Shown: piece after piece, positions 1-12,520 of the stretch
Position numbering within the stretch: the first letter of the stretch is position 1
Layout of the letters: each line of letters starts with the position of its first letter
From: Apus apus
Taxonomy: Eukaryota > Chordata > Aves > Apodiformes > Apodidae
Assembly: GCF_020740795.1 (NCBI RefSeq)
Contig: NC_067286.1
Coordinates: forward strand, 34,849,503-34,913,502
Length of the DNA: 64,000 bases
Direction of reading: 5' to 3'
The notes under the pieces: model-generated
Databases searched by the model: none
Seen by the model: only the letters and a program-made list of their open reading frames with translations
What the model was told of the DNA's origin: nothing
Program-made: the position numbers and the translations under genes

Positions 1-547
1 ATTCTCCCCCCCTACTCAGCTTTCATGAGACCCAACCTGGTGTATCCAGTTCTGCAGCCCCCAACAGAGGATGGATATAGACCTCTTGGAGCAAGTCCAG
101 AGAAGGGTCATGAAGATCATCAGAGGGCTGGAGCACCTGTCCTATGAAGACAGGCTGAGAGAGTTGTTCAGCCTGGAGAAGAGAAGGCTCTGGGGAGACC
201 TTATAGTGGACTTCTAATACCTGAAGGGGCCTATAGGAAAGCTAGGGAGGGATTTTTTACAAGGGCTTGTAGTGATCAGAGAAGGGGTAATGCCTTTAAA
301 CTGGAAGAGGGTAGATTCAGATTAGACATTAGGAAGAAATTCTTTACTGTGGTAAAGTAGGTGAGACACCGGAACAGGTTGCCCAGAGAAGCTGTGGATG
401 CCCCATCCCTGGGACACTGTTTAAGTGTTCAAGGCCTGACCAGATGTGGCTTCGAGCAACCTGGTCTAGTGGGAGGTCCCCACCCATGCAGGGGAATTAG
501 AACTACATGATCTTTAAGCTCCTTTTCAGCCCAAACCATTCTATGAC
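1..547 (+). mobile_element. CR1 LINE 3' fragment
   Basis: A plus-strand 3' end of a CR1 non-LTR retrotransposon. It contains the degenerate end of the reverse transcriptase ORF (segments such as RLWGDL, RFRLDIRKKFF and NRLPREAVDAPSL-like readings, with frame breaks), then the 3' UTR ending at the typical ATTCTATGA motif near 547. The left end matches internal CR1 sequence, so the element probably continues upstream of the window. It is non-functional. Confidence 0.9.
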
Positions 548-3189
548 TAAAACCAAAAATTAGTGTTTTTTGCAAACCTTCTGTGGAGAACAGGGAGGGC
601 ATGTCACAGAAGTATCCCAGCTTTTGGAGGCCTCTATGATGCCATCAGTTCGTGACATTTTTAATTTTGTTTCCTGTAAATATTTGGCCATTAGCATGAC
701 CACCCACCAAAATAAAGCCATCGCCAGGTCAAAATATTTAAATATTCACAAAAAACCTATTGCATCTATATTAAATATTGTATTCTGTGACATATGAAGA
801 CAGTGTACATTGGTTAGGAATTATGTAGGCAAATATAACTCCTGCTGTGCTAGTTTCATGTTGTAAATAATGTGATTTTCTTTTGCCATATTTAGGAGAC
901 TTAAAAGCCACATTGGAATAAATTACAGATTTTTCACTCTGTGATAGTACCTAGACGTTCAAGGCTGAATCTATTCTACCACAGCCTTGACTTCAGTTTG
1001 CAGGAGAAATTAGGTTGCTCTGTGTCTAATATCCACTCATTTAGTGGTCAGTCTGAAGTCCTGCCATCATAGTATTTAATTCTGCTGAGATAAATATTGA
1101 AATCAGACGGTGTGATAGGCCCTTCAACAAGTGGATTTCGCTTTTCTCTGGCTGTAAGTGTCCTCACGGATAATTGTGTTGTAGAAAAAGTAAAATTAAA
1201 TCAGTTACTGAAGACTGAAGAAATGCATTGCTACCAAATTTTGTTAAAGCATTTAAAATGTTACCTTTTAGGATTCAGTGTCAGAATTACAACACCACAG
1301 AAGCGAATGCAAGCAATTTACATTTCCCTTAGAGCTATTGTTTCACACTGTCTGAAGATTCAGGCTATGTCTTTCACTGCTGAGAAGCAATGTATTTTAC
1401 ATCAAGCAATGTAAACTTTCATAAATTAGTGAAAACAAGGACAGGACAAATTTCACCATAATGCAGCCAGTCAAGGTTAACCTTAGGCCGACATCTGATA
1501 TATTGACAAAATATAAAGAGAAATCACATTATATTAACAATCAAAATATAGTCTTTCCAAGATAATATTGTATTGATCACCTTCTGCTCACACCGGAATC
1601 TTCCCTCCACAGTTCTACAATGATAAAGTCTGAAAATACCTTTCCCTTTTGATTTTTGCATTTCTTTCCATATGTCAAAAGTAATAGTTTTAATAGGACA
1701 TTCTTCTGAAAAAGAGAGAACCAAAGCAAGCAGGCTCAATGTATAAAATTTGCAGGTATATTACAAAAAAATAATAATGCATTGGTAAAAATTAAAATTA
1801 TGTATATTAGTTACAGTAAAAACATTTTTTTACATATTTGCTGTCTGCTTTCTGCGTTATATCAAAACAAATATTATTTATAGAAAAAATTAGTACGTTA
1901 TCTTGAAGACTGAATATGCCAAATTTCTAATCTGGTCATGGACAATTTATATACTAAAAAAGTGACACAAAGTACTTTTCCAGTTTAACATTTCCTACTA
2001 GTCAACCAGGTGGAAAAGTATTTTCAAGTAGTTGATTCTGCCATGTTCATCAAAAGCACCAGGGACACCTGATTGGGATGTTTAATGACCAGGTGTTAAA
2101 CAGCTGTTTCATCTAGAAGTAAGAGCTGACCAAGTCACTAAAACTTAAACTAATAAATCAATATTGTATTTGCTTGTGTTATATGAAGATCTAATAGTTT
2201 GGACAAGTTAGGGATTTCTTTAGTCTTCAGACTGTCATTGTTCTATTCGTATCTCTAGGATATACAAGTACACACAAGAAACAGAATGAAACCTTACAGT
2301 GGTGAAAACATTTCTCTCATCTATTCCAAAAGTGTTTCTTTAGATTTTTTGCTCCCCAACATAATAAGCCTTATCTGCCATATTGTCATGAAAATATTTA
2401 ATTTACATTCTTTATACTTCCAGTGCCCACAATTGATTTACTTACATTCTATACAGCTAAGTCTCACTGTAAATTATTTTATTCCATTTATCTAGCTTCA
2501 TCTGAATTGCTTAGTAAAGTCCAGCCTGCTGCTCCTTTCACATCTCAGTAGAGTCATTGAGCCTGCACAGGCACTGCTAAACACATTCTGAAGCAAACTG
2601 GCTTAAACAGGTATAATGAAAGTCTCATTGTCACAAGTACTCTTTACTGCTGATGGCAAAAAGACTGGATGGCATTAAAATAACCAATGTAAGATTTAGC
2701 TAGGTAACTAAGAATAGATGCTGAGCTTTGTAAACAGGAAAGGTTAAATACAGACACTAAGATAAAGCAAGCAGCTATACAAATTTTCAGTATAAAGCTT
2801 CAGGGTAGTTTTTCTTATCAAGCAAGTGTAACTACTGACTACAAGCTCTCCTCCTTAGAGATCAGTTATTTTTTAAAGAGAAATTTTTCTCCTGCTTGGG
2901 AATCTAGTAAATTACTTTCAAGAGGAAGGACAGACAAGAGGAGTTATCCTGGAAGAAGACTAAAATGCAAGTCCCTTTTGTACTTGTCTTTCCTACCATC
3001 CTGTATGTCACACTCTTTTTTCAGTGGGATGTTTGGAAGCACATTTTCTGAAAGAGATCTCAGCCAGTTAACCTTCAGTCATGCCAAACTGCTCATTTGC
3101 AAGCTGTGAGTTCCCTAAGGCTAGACTTAGCCATCCTTGCACAAAACTATGGTAGGCTCCAAGATGGCAAGACGGCAATGAAGCAGGTG
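548..3189. other. AT-rich intergenic DNA, nothing recognised
   Basis: No coding frame with family resemblance, RNA gene or repeat was recognised. Frames of 60-120 codons here are consistent with chance. Confidence 0.7.
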
Positions 3190-3350
3190 ATGGGTCTAGA
3201 GAACAAGTCTTACAAGGAGCATCTGAGGGAAATGAGGTTGTTTAGTCTTAGGAGGCTGAGGGGAGACTTTATTACTCACTATAACTGTCTGCAAGGAGGT
3301 TGTAGTGAGGTGGGTGTTCGTCTTTTCTCCCAAGTGATAAGTCATGCTGC
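3190..3350 (+). mobile_element. CR1 LINE remnant, diverged
   Basis: A translated stretch on the + strand reads ENKSYKEHLREMRLFSL, then LRGDFI and GGCSEVGVRLFSQV. This is the C-terminal region of the CR1 ORF2 of a different subfamily from the neighbouring copies. Similarity fades after about 3350, before the UTR, so the copy is old and lacks a recognisable 3' end. Confidence 0.75.
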
Positions 3351-3536
3351 AAGAAGTTCACATGAAATCTGTGTAGTACACATATCCTCTGGGCAGGCTT
3401 TCACTAGCAGAAAGTGGTTTGCATACCTGTCTCCAAAACTATGGTGGAGGAACTGAATGCACTTCAGTGGCTATTCTTGGTAGTTCAAAGTGGAAACCTA
3501 ACTTAGATGCTCTGAAGCAGCTTATATTTCTAGACA

Positions 3537-4637
3537 TCACAGAATCTTAGGGGTTGGAAGGGACCTCGAAAGATCTAGTTCAACCCCCTGCCGGAGCAGG
3601 ATCATCTAGAGTACATGACACAGGAACGCATCCAGGTGGGTTTTGAATGTCTCCAGCTAAGGAGACTCCACAACCTCTCTGGGCAGCCTGTTCCAGTGCT
3701 CTGTCACTCTCACAGGAAAGAAGCTTTTTCTGATGTTTACATGGAATCTCCTATGTTCCAATTTGCACCCACTTCCCCTTGTCCTATCACTAGACATCAC
3801 TGAAAAAAGCCTGGCTCTGTCCTCCTGACACTCGCCCTTAACGTATTTGTAGACATTGATGAGGTTGACCCTCAGTCTCCTCTCCTCCAAGCTAAAGAGA
3901 CCCAGCTCCCTCAGCCTTTCCTCATAAGAGAGATGTCCCACTCCATCATCTTTGTGGCTCTGCACTGGACTCTTTCAAGCAGTTCCCTGTCCTTCTTGAA
4001 CTGAGGGGCCCAGAACTGGACACGGTATTACAGATGGGGCCTCACCAAGGCAGAATAGAGGGGGAGGAGAACCTCTCTTGACCTACTAGCCACCCCCTTT
4101 ATAATGCAACCCAGGATGCCATTGGCCTTCTTGGCCACAAGGGCACATTGCTGGCTCATGGTCATCCTCCTGTCCACCAGGACCCCCAGGTCCCTCTCTC
4201 CTACACTGCTCTCCAGCAGGTCAGCCCCCAAATGGTACATGGGGTTGTTCTTCCCCAGATGCAAGACTCTACACTTGCCCTTGTTAAATTTCATTAAGTT
4301 TCTCTCCGCCCAACTCTCCAGCCTGTCAAGGTCTCGCTGAATGGCAGCACAGCCTTCCGGTGTGTCAGCCACTTCTCCCAGTTTAGTGTCATCAGCAAAC
4401 TTGCTGAGGGCACAATTTGTTCCCTCATCCAGGTCATTGATGAAAATATTGAACAATATAAATATTATAAATAATAAAATAAATATTGAATAGTACCAGT
4501 CCCGGTACCTACCCCTGAGGGACTCCAGTAGTCACAGACCTGTAACTAGACTCTGTCCCATTGACCACAGCTCTCTGACTTCTTCCTTTGAACCAGTTCA
4601 TGTTCCACTTCACTACCTGATCATCAAGACCAGACAT
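3537..4637 (-). mobile_element. CR1 LINE, longest copy in the window (RT C-terminal part and 3' UTR)
   Basis: The element is on the minus strand. Its 3' terminus is at about 3537, where the + strand reads TCACAGAATCTTAGGGG. Minus-strand translation gives VLFNIF-like sequence, then [10 protein letters not shown] and the catalytic motif FADD. The conserved thumb and C-terminal segments follow: [18 protein letters not shown], then YEERLREL and [13 protein letters not shown]. Around 4520-4625 the GVPQG motif and a KGRSQRAVVN segment can be read. The 5' end is truncated near 4637. It carries a 37-bp AT-rich insertion, stops and frame breaks, so it is dead. Confidence 0.93.
4444..4490. repeat. 37-bp AT-rich insertion with 10-bp direct repeats inside CR1
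   Basis: AAATATTGAA occurs at 4444-4453 and again at 4481-4490, with an AT-only-like filler of 27 bases between. It interrupts the reverse transcriptase just upstream of the FINDLDEG segment, where other CR1 copies run straight through. The 37-base gain shifts the reading frame. Confidence 0.8.
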
Positions 4638-7600
4638 GTCTGAAGTTTCTGCTGTTTCTCAGCAAAAAAAACACCTGGGAAGATCAATTCAGACAATGGT
4701 AGAAAAAATATTTAAATTTCAAAAGTATTAATTGCATGCCATCCTTTGTGTATTGCAGAATTATTCTTTCTCTGAAAACCAAATAATTTTTATTTGGTAG
4801 TCATCCTGAACATGACTGTTAGAAGAAAAAGCTTAAAACCAGGTATGTCAAATACCTTTTATAAGGAACCTGCAGCATAGAAAACTTTTCATGATATATA
4901 TTAAAGAATGAATACACGAAGTGTAAGAATGTCTTCTGTCAAGATACCTGAACTATAATAAAACTGATAGCTACAATAAAATTTTCCGCTAGCAGTAGGG
5001 ACCAGTGAGAAAAGGTATTTTATTCCTGGCCCTGCCTGTGCTAACATGAGTAGTATTCTCAGATCTATGAATGTGTGAAACAAAAAACAAATAGAAAACA
5101 ACTCTGTACTTTTAAACAAATGTGTTTCTTGTATTTTATAAGCAGCTCAACAATTGTGTTTTAGTTAATAATTTAATTAGTAAATTAAAAAAACCCCAAA
5201 TACCATCAAACTAGATAAAGGTAGACAGCTATTTATGGAGCAGTTTCTGGTGCTAATAGAAGTAAACCAGTGTGCTTTTATTTTACCACACTCTGCCCCA
5301 GTTTTTTTTCTCCATTGCTTTATTTCAGCCACTGAAGTAAAAGGATACGGACAGGAATGTATGTGTAAAGAGACTGGTTCAGTAAAAATCTGTTTTCTTA
5401 GGCAGCTATTATTTTACTGTAGGACTACATTAGAAAACTAAAATAGAAAATAAGGCAGTTTTAGAAGGTATTATATATCCAAATATACCTTTATTTTCTG
5501 CATACTGTGCAAAACAATGGAGTGTCATTTGACCACCTGTGAAACCTCATTTGTAAATGGAAATAACAGGTTTGTTAGGGTTTCTTTTCCCCTTTAATTA
5601 ATTTCAAGTTTGCTTTTGTTTATGAAACTAGATTTGATCAGCTAATCAGAGTGTACAGGTAGTGTTCACTCATTCAGCGATATTCGGCAGTTTTTATTCA
5701 CTTTTATACTTCATTGCATTTTCACTCTTGCAAACTCATCTACATAATCTCCGTATGGTCATTTCACAGTAACTGTATGTGACTGTGGATATGCCAGTTA
5801 ATAATTTCCCTAAGCTATCTGAGAATACCTAACTACACAGTGACCATACAGTTATTTCTTAACACTGAAACTCTAGATTGAAAGGCTGGTCCAGTACTAA
5901 GAAATATCAAGCGGTTTATCAGCAACAAAGACGGTGCCTCTGCTTCTCAGCCCCAGCAGCTGAAGCAGAAAATGCCAGTGTTTATTTAAAAAAGCGGAGG
6001 AGAAAAAACCTCTCCTTCCTCTATGCTTGGTTCTGTGGCTGTTGGAGTGAATAGTACTTTTTGTCATTGATTTCAATGGGAATTGAATCTGACTATTTCT
6101 CATCCTTTTTATGCCCCATCCTCTTGCACTTCAGGATAATGCTTTATTTACACTATGATTCTTATAGAACTATAATTTCCGTAGACAAGATTCTGCTATA
6201 TTTCCTCATCTACTGGCTTAGTGTCAGTTTCCCATAATTTCTTACACAGAGCCATGATGTACATGCCTGTATGTATGAACACGTAATTTTGCTAGAAGAA
6301 TAAGAGAGGGAGCAAGACTTTTTTTCCCTTGGAAGTTTTGTAGGCCAAAATCTGCAGGTATTTTCACCACAGCATCACAGCTTCTGTGAGCCTTGGCTAC
6401 TGTTTTCCAGCACTACTGTGACACAAGATGACTTATCATAAAACTGCTTCCTTTTTGTCAGAGTAGAATTTGGATTAAATTACTATGGAAAGAGGTGAAG
6501 GCAAATGAAGAAAGGCAGGACTTTCCTCCCTTTCCTCCTTAGCAACTGAGTTAAAAAATGAAATTGACTTTAATCACAAGACACAGGGTATTGAATTGTA
6601 CAGGGTTTTAGAATCTGGCAGAAGAGACAGAAAATTTCTGAATGGGGATAAAGGAAAACACACAAAATCCTGTATAAAAATGCAGAGGGGGAAAAAAAAA
6701 AAAGTGGGATTATTTGATATTTTACAGAATATGCAGAAATAACATTTGGATAATGATTAAATAATACTGAGAAAGTCTACTGTGCAAACGAGGAATTTCT
6801 TAGGGTTGTGTACATGTGTGCTATTTAATTGTTTTGGATTTTTGGTTGAGATTTCTTTTCAAAAAGAATGAAGTGATCTAAAAAGAGAGGACAAGCTTGG
6901 TTCAGTTATAGCTTTCATATAATTACTACAAACTAATGCAAATTAGACTGTAGGTCTGCTCAATGTACATTTCTGTGCTTGCCAAATTATGTTTGGCAGT
7001 GTGGTCAAGCAATAACAGATGCACACTGTGCCTAGTTTTCTCGGGCTGTTCAATAATTAGGAGGGCCATGTATTATAATAAACCACATCCCCTTGGCTGA
7101 GATTTGGATGCAAATTGCACACTAATTCACTTCCAAGTTTTTTGGAAGCATACCAAAAGACATGAAAATTAGGGAAATATACTATTTACTTCGGGAAATG
7201 TGTTTAAAACTAAATAAGGCTCATTTGTAAGCAGCGTTCATCTATTCCATCCTTGTAAAAAAAAATAACAATAAGTTCCTTTTCCTTAGCACTATTTAGT
7301 TCAGCGCTAGCACAGAGCAGCTAATGTGACACCTCTGCAACATTCATGGCATCTCTATTATTCTTGTACTGAGAGAGTACAATATAAAAGACAGTTATTC
7401 TGCTTTGTATTTCTCCAAGGTATTGCTGAGGTTGAGTGGATGATATCAGCTCAGTGAAAGACTTGAATCACACCGCAATCCAAATTCTTTGCAATCAGTT
7501 GAGTTGTAATGGCATTCTGTTTATAGCAGAAAATTAGTCTTTTCAAAAGGCTAAAGATTCTTTACCCTTAGCTATTATACAAAGGCTGAATGGATGGATT

Positions 7601-8689
7601 TCATGAACAAAAAATAATAATTAATGAAGAAATAGTTAATTCTATGAAATCCAGCAATATAATGTAGTTACATGAGTAACTACATCTGTCTACAGATTCT
7701 GGAGAAACAAAAATTTAAAATAATTGAACTTATTGCTATACATATTAAAAGGTAGTTCGGTTGTCCTGAAAATCATTTAACAGTGAGTTGTTTTGCAGTA
7801 ACAGATAACACTTTTACAGAGAGAAATATAATGCAACCTAAAAGGGGTGTAATAAGAGATACATCTCTTGTATTTATTGCTTACTAATAGTATTGAAGTT
7901 GCACTGAAGGGACAGGCTCACAGATTAGGACTTCCCCCGGCATGCTCTAGACAAATACAGGAAAATAAAAAGGCAGTTAAAATGGCAGAAATCAGAACGT
8001 TCTTCTGCAGTATTATTTTAAGTTTTTTTTTTTTAAGAAAAGATATCATGGAACATAATTTTGTAATCCTTTCTGAGTATTTTAAATTTTACAGTGATGT
8101 ACAAGTAGTTTTTTGCAAGAAGACAAAGAGGCAAAATGTTGCTTGCCAAAAATATAAAAATCCTTTTCAATATATTTTACACTGCCAGCACAATTTTAGT
8201 GACTACTGTGTAGTTTTGACATGGGTGACTTAGTTGTAAACTAAAGCACATGGGTGCCAGCAGAAATCTTTAAAGTGAAAGCCGATAGATTATTGAAGAA
8301 GTCTTAACTATTAAACATTTGATAATGCAGAAATACAGGCATAATGACAGTCAGTAAGTGTCCTAGGGTTAAGGCTGTTTTTAAAAGGATAAATCAATGC
8401 TGTGATGTGCAGCTATGGCTACAGTATGGCTATATGTATGTCTGGTTTACAGAGTTTTATAGTAGGTGTTTTTACAGCGTTTCTTAGGTGTTTATCCTAT
8501 TTGATGGTTGCTGGTATTGGGACTGTCTCATCATAGACTAACAGAACAGCAAAAAATTTCTTGTTTCAAGCATGCTGAACACAGAGTTAACTACATAAAA
8601 GCAGTTTTGGCAAAAGTACTGCTCAATCTGTAAGCTGAATTTGAAAACAGGCTAAAGACTAAACACGGAAAACCAGCTGAAATTGCAAA
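4638..8689. other. AT-rich intergenic DNA
   Basis: No gene recognised. It contains short A/T runs and the possible conserved element near 6930-7180. The longest frame (7868-8233) has no family resemblance and is lysine- and phenylalanine-rich, as expected from AT-rich DNA. Confidence 0.65.
6930..7180. promoter_or_regulatory. Possible conserved non-coding element
   Basis: The segment has a non-repetitive, mixed composition with clustered homeodomain and POU-like words: AATGCAAATTAGAC near 6937, CAATAATTAG near 7051, GATGCAAATTGCAC near 7107 and ACTAATTCAC near 7120. It also contains the imperfect inverted word pair CCAAGTTTT/TTTGGAAGC. The look is that of a developmental enhancer, but conservation cannot be seen from one genome. 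Confidence 0.2.
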
Positions 8690-9130
8690 CTCATTTGAAT
8701 AATTTAAACTAAGGGACTACAAAGACCTTCAGGTGAATTTTGCAAAAATAACTGGTTGAGCAACGTAGTAGCAGATAAGCCTCAACACAGATAAGACCTC
8801 CCTAAAATACATTAGTGGAAATAATCTGAAGTATTTATACATAATTATGTCTCCTGAATTAGTTGTGACCTCTCAGGAAAAAAAAGATCTAGGCATTACT
8901 GTAGACAGCTCAATGAAGAGACTTGTTCAGTGGTGATTAAAAAAGCAAATAAGATGTTAAATTGTGTTAAGAAGGGAATAGAGAAAAGAGAAGATTACAA
9001 TTCCATTATATAAATCGATGGCACATTGATTACTGTATTCAGTTAGACATCTTACTTTAAAAAGACACAAATGAGAAGGTGAAATGAAGTACAATGAAAA
9101 TGACAAAGGTGTTACTTTCATAGTCACTAA
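8690..9130 (+). mobile_element. Ancient L3/CR1-clade LINE fragment
   Basis: The + strand translates, with frame shifts, to ENNLKYLYIIMSPELV-like sequence. This is followed by EKKDLGITVDSSMK, KKANKML, an RREIEKRED segment and a YKSMAH...LLYSVRHL-like segment. These follow the order of the reverse transcriptase C-terminal domain of L3/CR1-clade LINEs (DLGV.VD...KKAN..L...YK.LVRPHLEY). The copy is far more decayed than the other CR1 pieces, suggesting a pre-avian insertion. Ends are approximate. Confidence 0.65.
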
Positions 9131-12100
9131 ATTATGTCAGCGTCCCCAGAAGCATAAGGGGCTAAGTAGAAAATGTTAATCCCAATTTGATAGAACCACG
9201 ATCAGAAAGCTAGCCTTTTTTCTAACATTTATCAGATGCAAACCGATCAATTTTTAATCATTTATGAGACTGCTTTCCATGGTGCCAATGTTAGATTCGG
9301 GAAAATATAATGATGGCATAGAGAAGTTTTTGAACTCCAGTCATTCTGTTGTGTGGACAATCATTGTACATGTGAAGTGAGTGTAAATCCAATTGAACAC
9401 TTGAAAAATAATGTAATTTCCATTTTCAATGAATAATCTTTCTCTGAAATGAATCTTTCCACTTAAATTACTAGTTATCCCTGACTTTTCCCATTTTCTT
9501 GCAAAGGGAGGCTAGGGGCAAGCTGAGGTTTTGGGGCTTGGGATTGGTGGTGGTGAATTATTAGTGGTTTTATGAGGATTTTGCTATTCTTTTTATAGAA
9601 ATAAATTCATTGAGGTCAGTTAGAATTATGAATTAATAACTATTATGTTGTTGTGTAGCGATGAGGCTCGTTACATCTTGCCTGAACTCTTCAAGAAAGC
9701 AGGATACATAAGTAATAACTTCCATAGACTTGGAAAAGACCTCAGAAAACATCAAGTTTGTGCATATCTATGTCTGGTGAAACAATATGTGTGCATGTTA
9801 AACATTGAAAATAGTCCAAGAGCTGCCATTAATTTGAATTGATCTGATATCATTATCTGGAACTGCCAGGAAACTGAAAAATGAATTATTTTCACAACTC
9901 TTATATGAGATGTTCTTTATTTTTGAGGACTGTACAAGAATCTTGTCATCACTGCTGCTAACTGCGATAGAATATTAATTATTTAATATGGAAAAAACCA
10001 CAGAAGATAGGGTGCCTCTCCACTTGGAAGAGACTTTGGTAATACATCTGTATCCAGTTATGCTCCTTGTCTGTATGAGATGAATGCAATACATGAAGAA
10101 GTCTCACTGGAGTGTTATTGAGTAAAATAGTCTTCTAATAACATTAAGTAAACTATACATCAAGTTGTGTAAACCTATATAATGACAAATGTTTAACAAA
10201 ACTTTGGATATGGGGCAGACCAAACACATTGTTAATTTTCTTGGTTTTGCTAGCTATTTTCCTTCAGCAGTTGGCAGCCTTTGTGATTTTTTCACTCTAT
10301 GGTACTAGTGGTGACAGGGTTACACTGGCCCATGTTCTGTATCTGTTTGATGGGTGCCTGCATTTAAAGGGTAATGATTCCTGAAGATTCCTTCTAGTCA
10401 GTACTCCTATGTTCCTTGCCAGAATTTTCCTAGAATAATATCACCTCTACTGTAGTGTAAAGTGAAAGCCAAGACAAATAAATGAATTTCTCTATATTTG
10501 ATTCATTATATGACATGTTAACACCATTATGATTATCATTATTACTTACTGTTTTCCTTATCAGAGTCTCCCTTAATACCTCTGGCAAGTTAGAACTGAA
10601 GCTGAACAATAATTTTAATAATTGACCATAAGGAATCTTTTCAAAATTCATAGCATTCAAAATTTTCAAAGAAAGTTTGGAACATTTATTTTCAAGCATT
10701 TTCAGTTTTAAATAACCCATTTTTCCATTAGTCCACTGAAAATTTTGATTATAAGGTGCTTTGCTAAAAAAATTGAGATACATTTTATTATTATTATTAG
10801 CATGCATATGTAGATTCCTGTTTACTTTCTTGTTCATTTATTTTTAAAGCCAGAGCTCAAAGTTGCAAAGGTAGGTAGCTGAGTTAGGTGTTAGATCCAT
10901 ACGTTTGATAACACATCTGTCAGATCAAGGTTTAAATCTGTTTTCTTCTGTAGAGTAGCATATTGGGAATAACATCTGTAGATTATTCTGTTTTCATCAC
11001 TCATATTTTTATTCTTTTTGTAAGGACTTCAGGAAAGTCAGCATCTCTGTTTGCTAAGATGGTATTGTTCAAACCTGGAAATGCTGTAGGAATGATATAA
11101 CAATTAAGGGTAAATTGTTCTCTTGCAAGACCTGATTTCAGTAGCAATGATCTGTTTCAACTCAGGATAAAATACTAATTTTACAATGTTACTCAGGAAA
11201 ACCCCTCAGTCTAATGACTGTTATTTGTCATCTTCATATTACAGAGCTCATACTGGCAGCCTGTTTTGCTCAAATATGAGATATATTTCCTATATTTACC
11301 AGTGTTACATATTAGTGTTTCTTACCATTATTAGTCAGACTGCCCGTTTTGCAGTTATCCTGCAGTTCCCCAGAATAACCTAAGTCCAACCTCTGAGATT
11401 GTCATCTGTTAGTTGTGGAACCAGCTGAAAAAGAGTTTCTCATTTATATCAGTTCTTCCTGCATAATATACACTGTAGAGCAAGATCATAGGCAAGTGGG
11501 AGGGAAATTGAAGTATTAATTACTCACTGGAGGAATGGTGTGACACTTGTGAAGAAAAACTTTCCATGAGATATAGTCTGGTTCTCTTTCATTGTTTCAC
11601 AGAGTAAAAAGGCCAGCAAAGGTATACGCACCATTCAAAGCATAACAAATTAAAGCTTATATTTGATGTGAATGGAATGGTCTTACACTGCTCTTTGTGC
11701 ACTGGCATTTTATCACTGGCATTTTCAAGACATGATATCTCTCCTTTTCTCTCCAGCATCATCGGTTTAGCCATTTCATACCATGAGTAATGTTTTACAA
11801 AGAAGTTTCAGAGACTGCTCCAGACTGTCTTACAGCTGAGCAGCCACAACTTTTATCTGGAAGAAACAAGTACAAATTGCCATTAGGCAGAAGAGGTGAT
11901 TTGACCAATGACTGCCATACCCTCAGTGAAAGTTGTAGCAAATAATCTACCTGGGATGGAAAAATATGGTCCTTCACTCCTACCTAGTGTTACTTCACAT
12001 TTTCTCTGTGAAAAAGACTACTTCAGGAGCACTTTTAGGGTAATGAATCTTATTTTCTGAGGTTTTTTCACTGAAACCCAGGCCTGTAAACATCACCTCT

Positions 12101-12460
12101 CACTATTTCACAGTGACCTGTTTTAGGTAACTTTGGTCTATGTTATGTTTATATGAATCCTATTGTTGGCTTTCTATCCCCACAGGCCTCTTGTAGGGAA
12201 GTGAAGCACCTGGATTGCAGTAAGTGGCAGGTTGGGTCCTGTAACAACCAGTTAATGTTTTGATGCTCAAAAGTGTTTTGCATAGTTTTATATCCTTGAG
12301 ATTTTGACAACCTTTTCAATTTTAAAGAAGTGGGATCAAACTATCTCAGTAAGTGGTTAGGAAAGCTGGGGACACTTTTGTTAACTGAGCTGTCATTTTG
12401 GCATGGTATCAAGTCCATGGCAGACTCAGAAAAAATACTGCATCATAAAACAGACAGTGT
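9131..12460. other. AT-rich intergenic DNA
   Basis: No gene recognised. A 135-codon minus-strand frame (10430-10837) is the longest non-CR1 frame outside the CpG island. Its N/K/L-rich composition and lack of motif argue for chance. Confidence 0.65.
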
Positions 12461-12520
12461 TACAGAATCTTAGCATGGAATATACCTAAGAACATGAGGT
12501 CAACCAGTGCTTGTTATATC
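12461..12520 (-). mobile_element. CR1 LINE 3'-end scrap
   Basis: The + strand reads TACAGAATCTTAGCATGGAA and then a GAGGTCAACC segment. This resembles the reverse complement of the CR1 3' terminus (the ATTCTATGATTC end and GGTTGGAAGGGACC region). It is short and diverged. Confidence 0.45.

Noticed and set aside
1097-1414. 105-codon plus-strand open frame
   Set aside because: No motif, no ATG at the stated beginning, and AT-driven composition.
3615-4340. Plus-strand open frames over the minus-strand CR1
   Set aside because: They are antisense readings of the CR1 reverse transcriptase and UTR.
6205-6245. Possible MIR fragment (CTCATCTACTGGC and GTCAGTTTCCC)
   Set aside because: The words resemble the MIR core but are in the wrong order and spacing.
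7868-8233. 121-codon plus-strand open frame
   Set aside because: Contains poly-T-derived FFFL runs and no family resemblance, and does not begin at an ATG.
9720-9765. Possible CR1 antisense end (CCATAGACTTGGAAAAGACC)
   Set aside because: Only about 40 bases with a weak match; too little to separate from chance.
10430-10837. 135-codon minus-strand open frame with a true ATG
   Set aside because: N/K/L-rich without motifs. By rough estimate, a frame of this length is not surprising somewhere in 64 kb of two-stranded AT-rich sequence.
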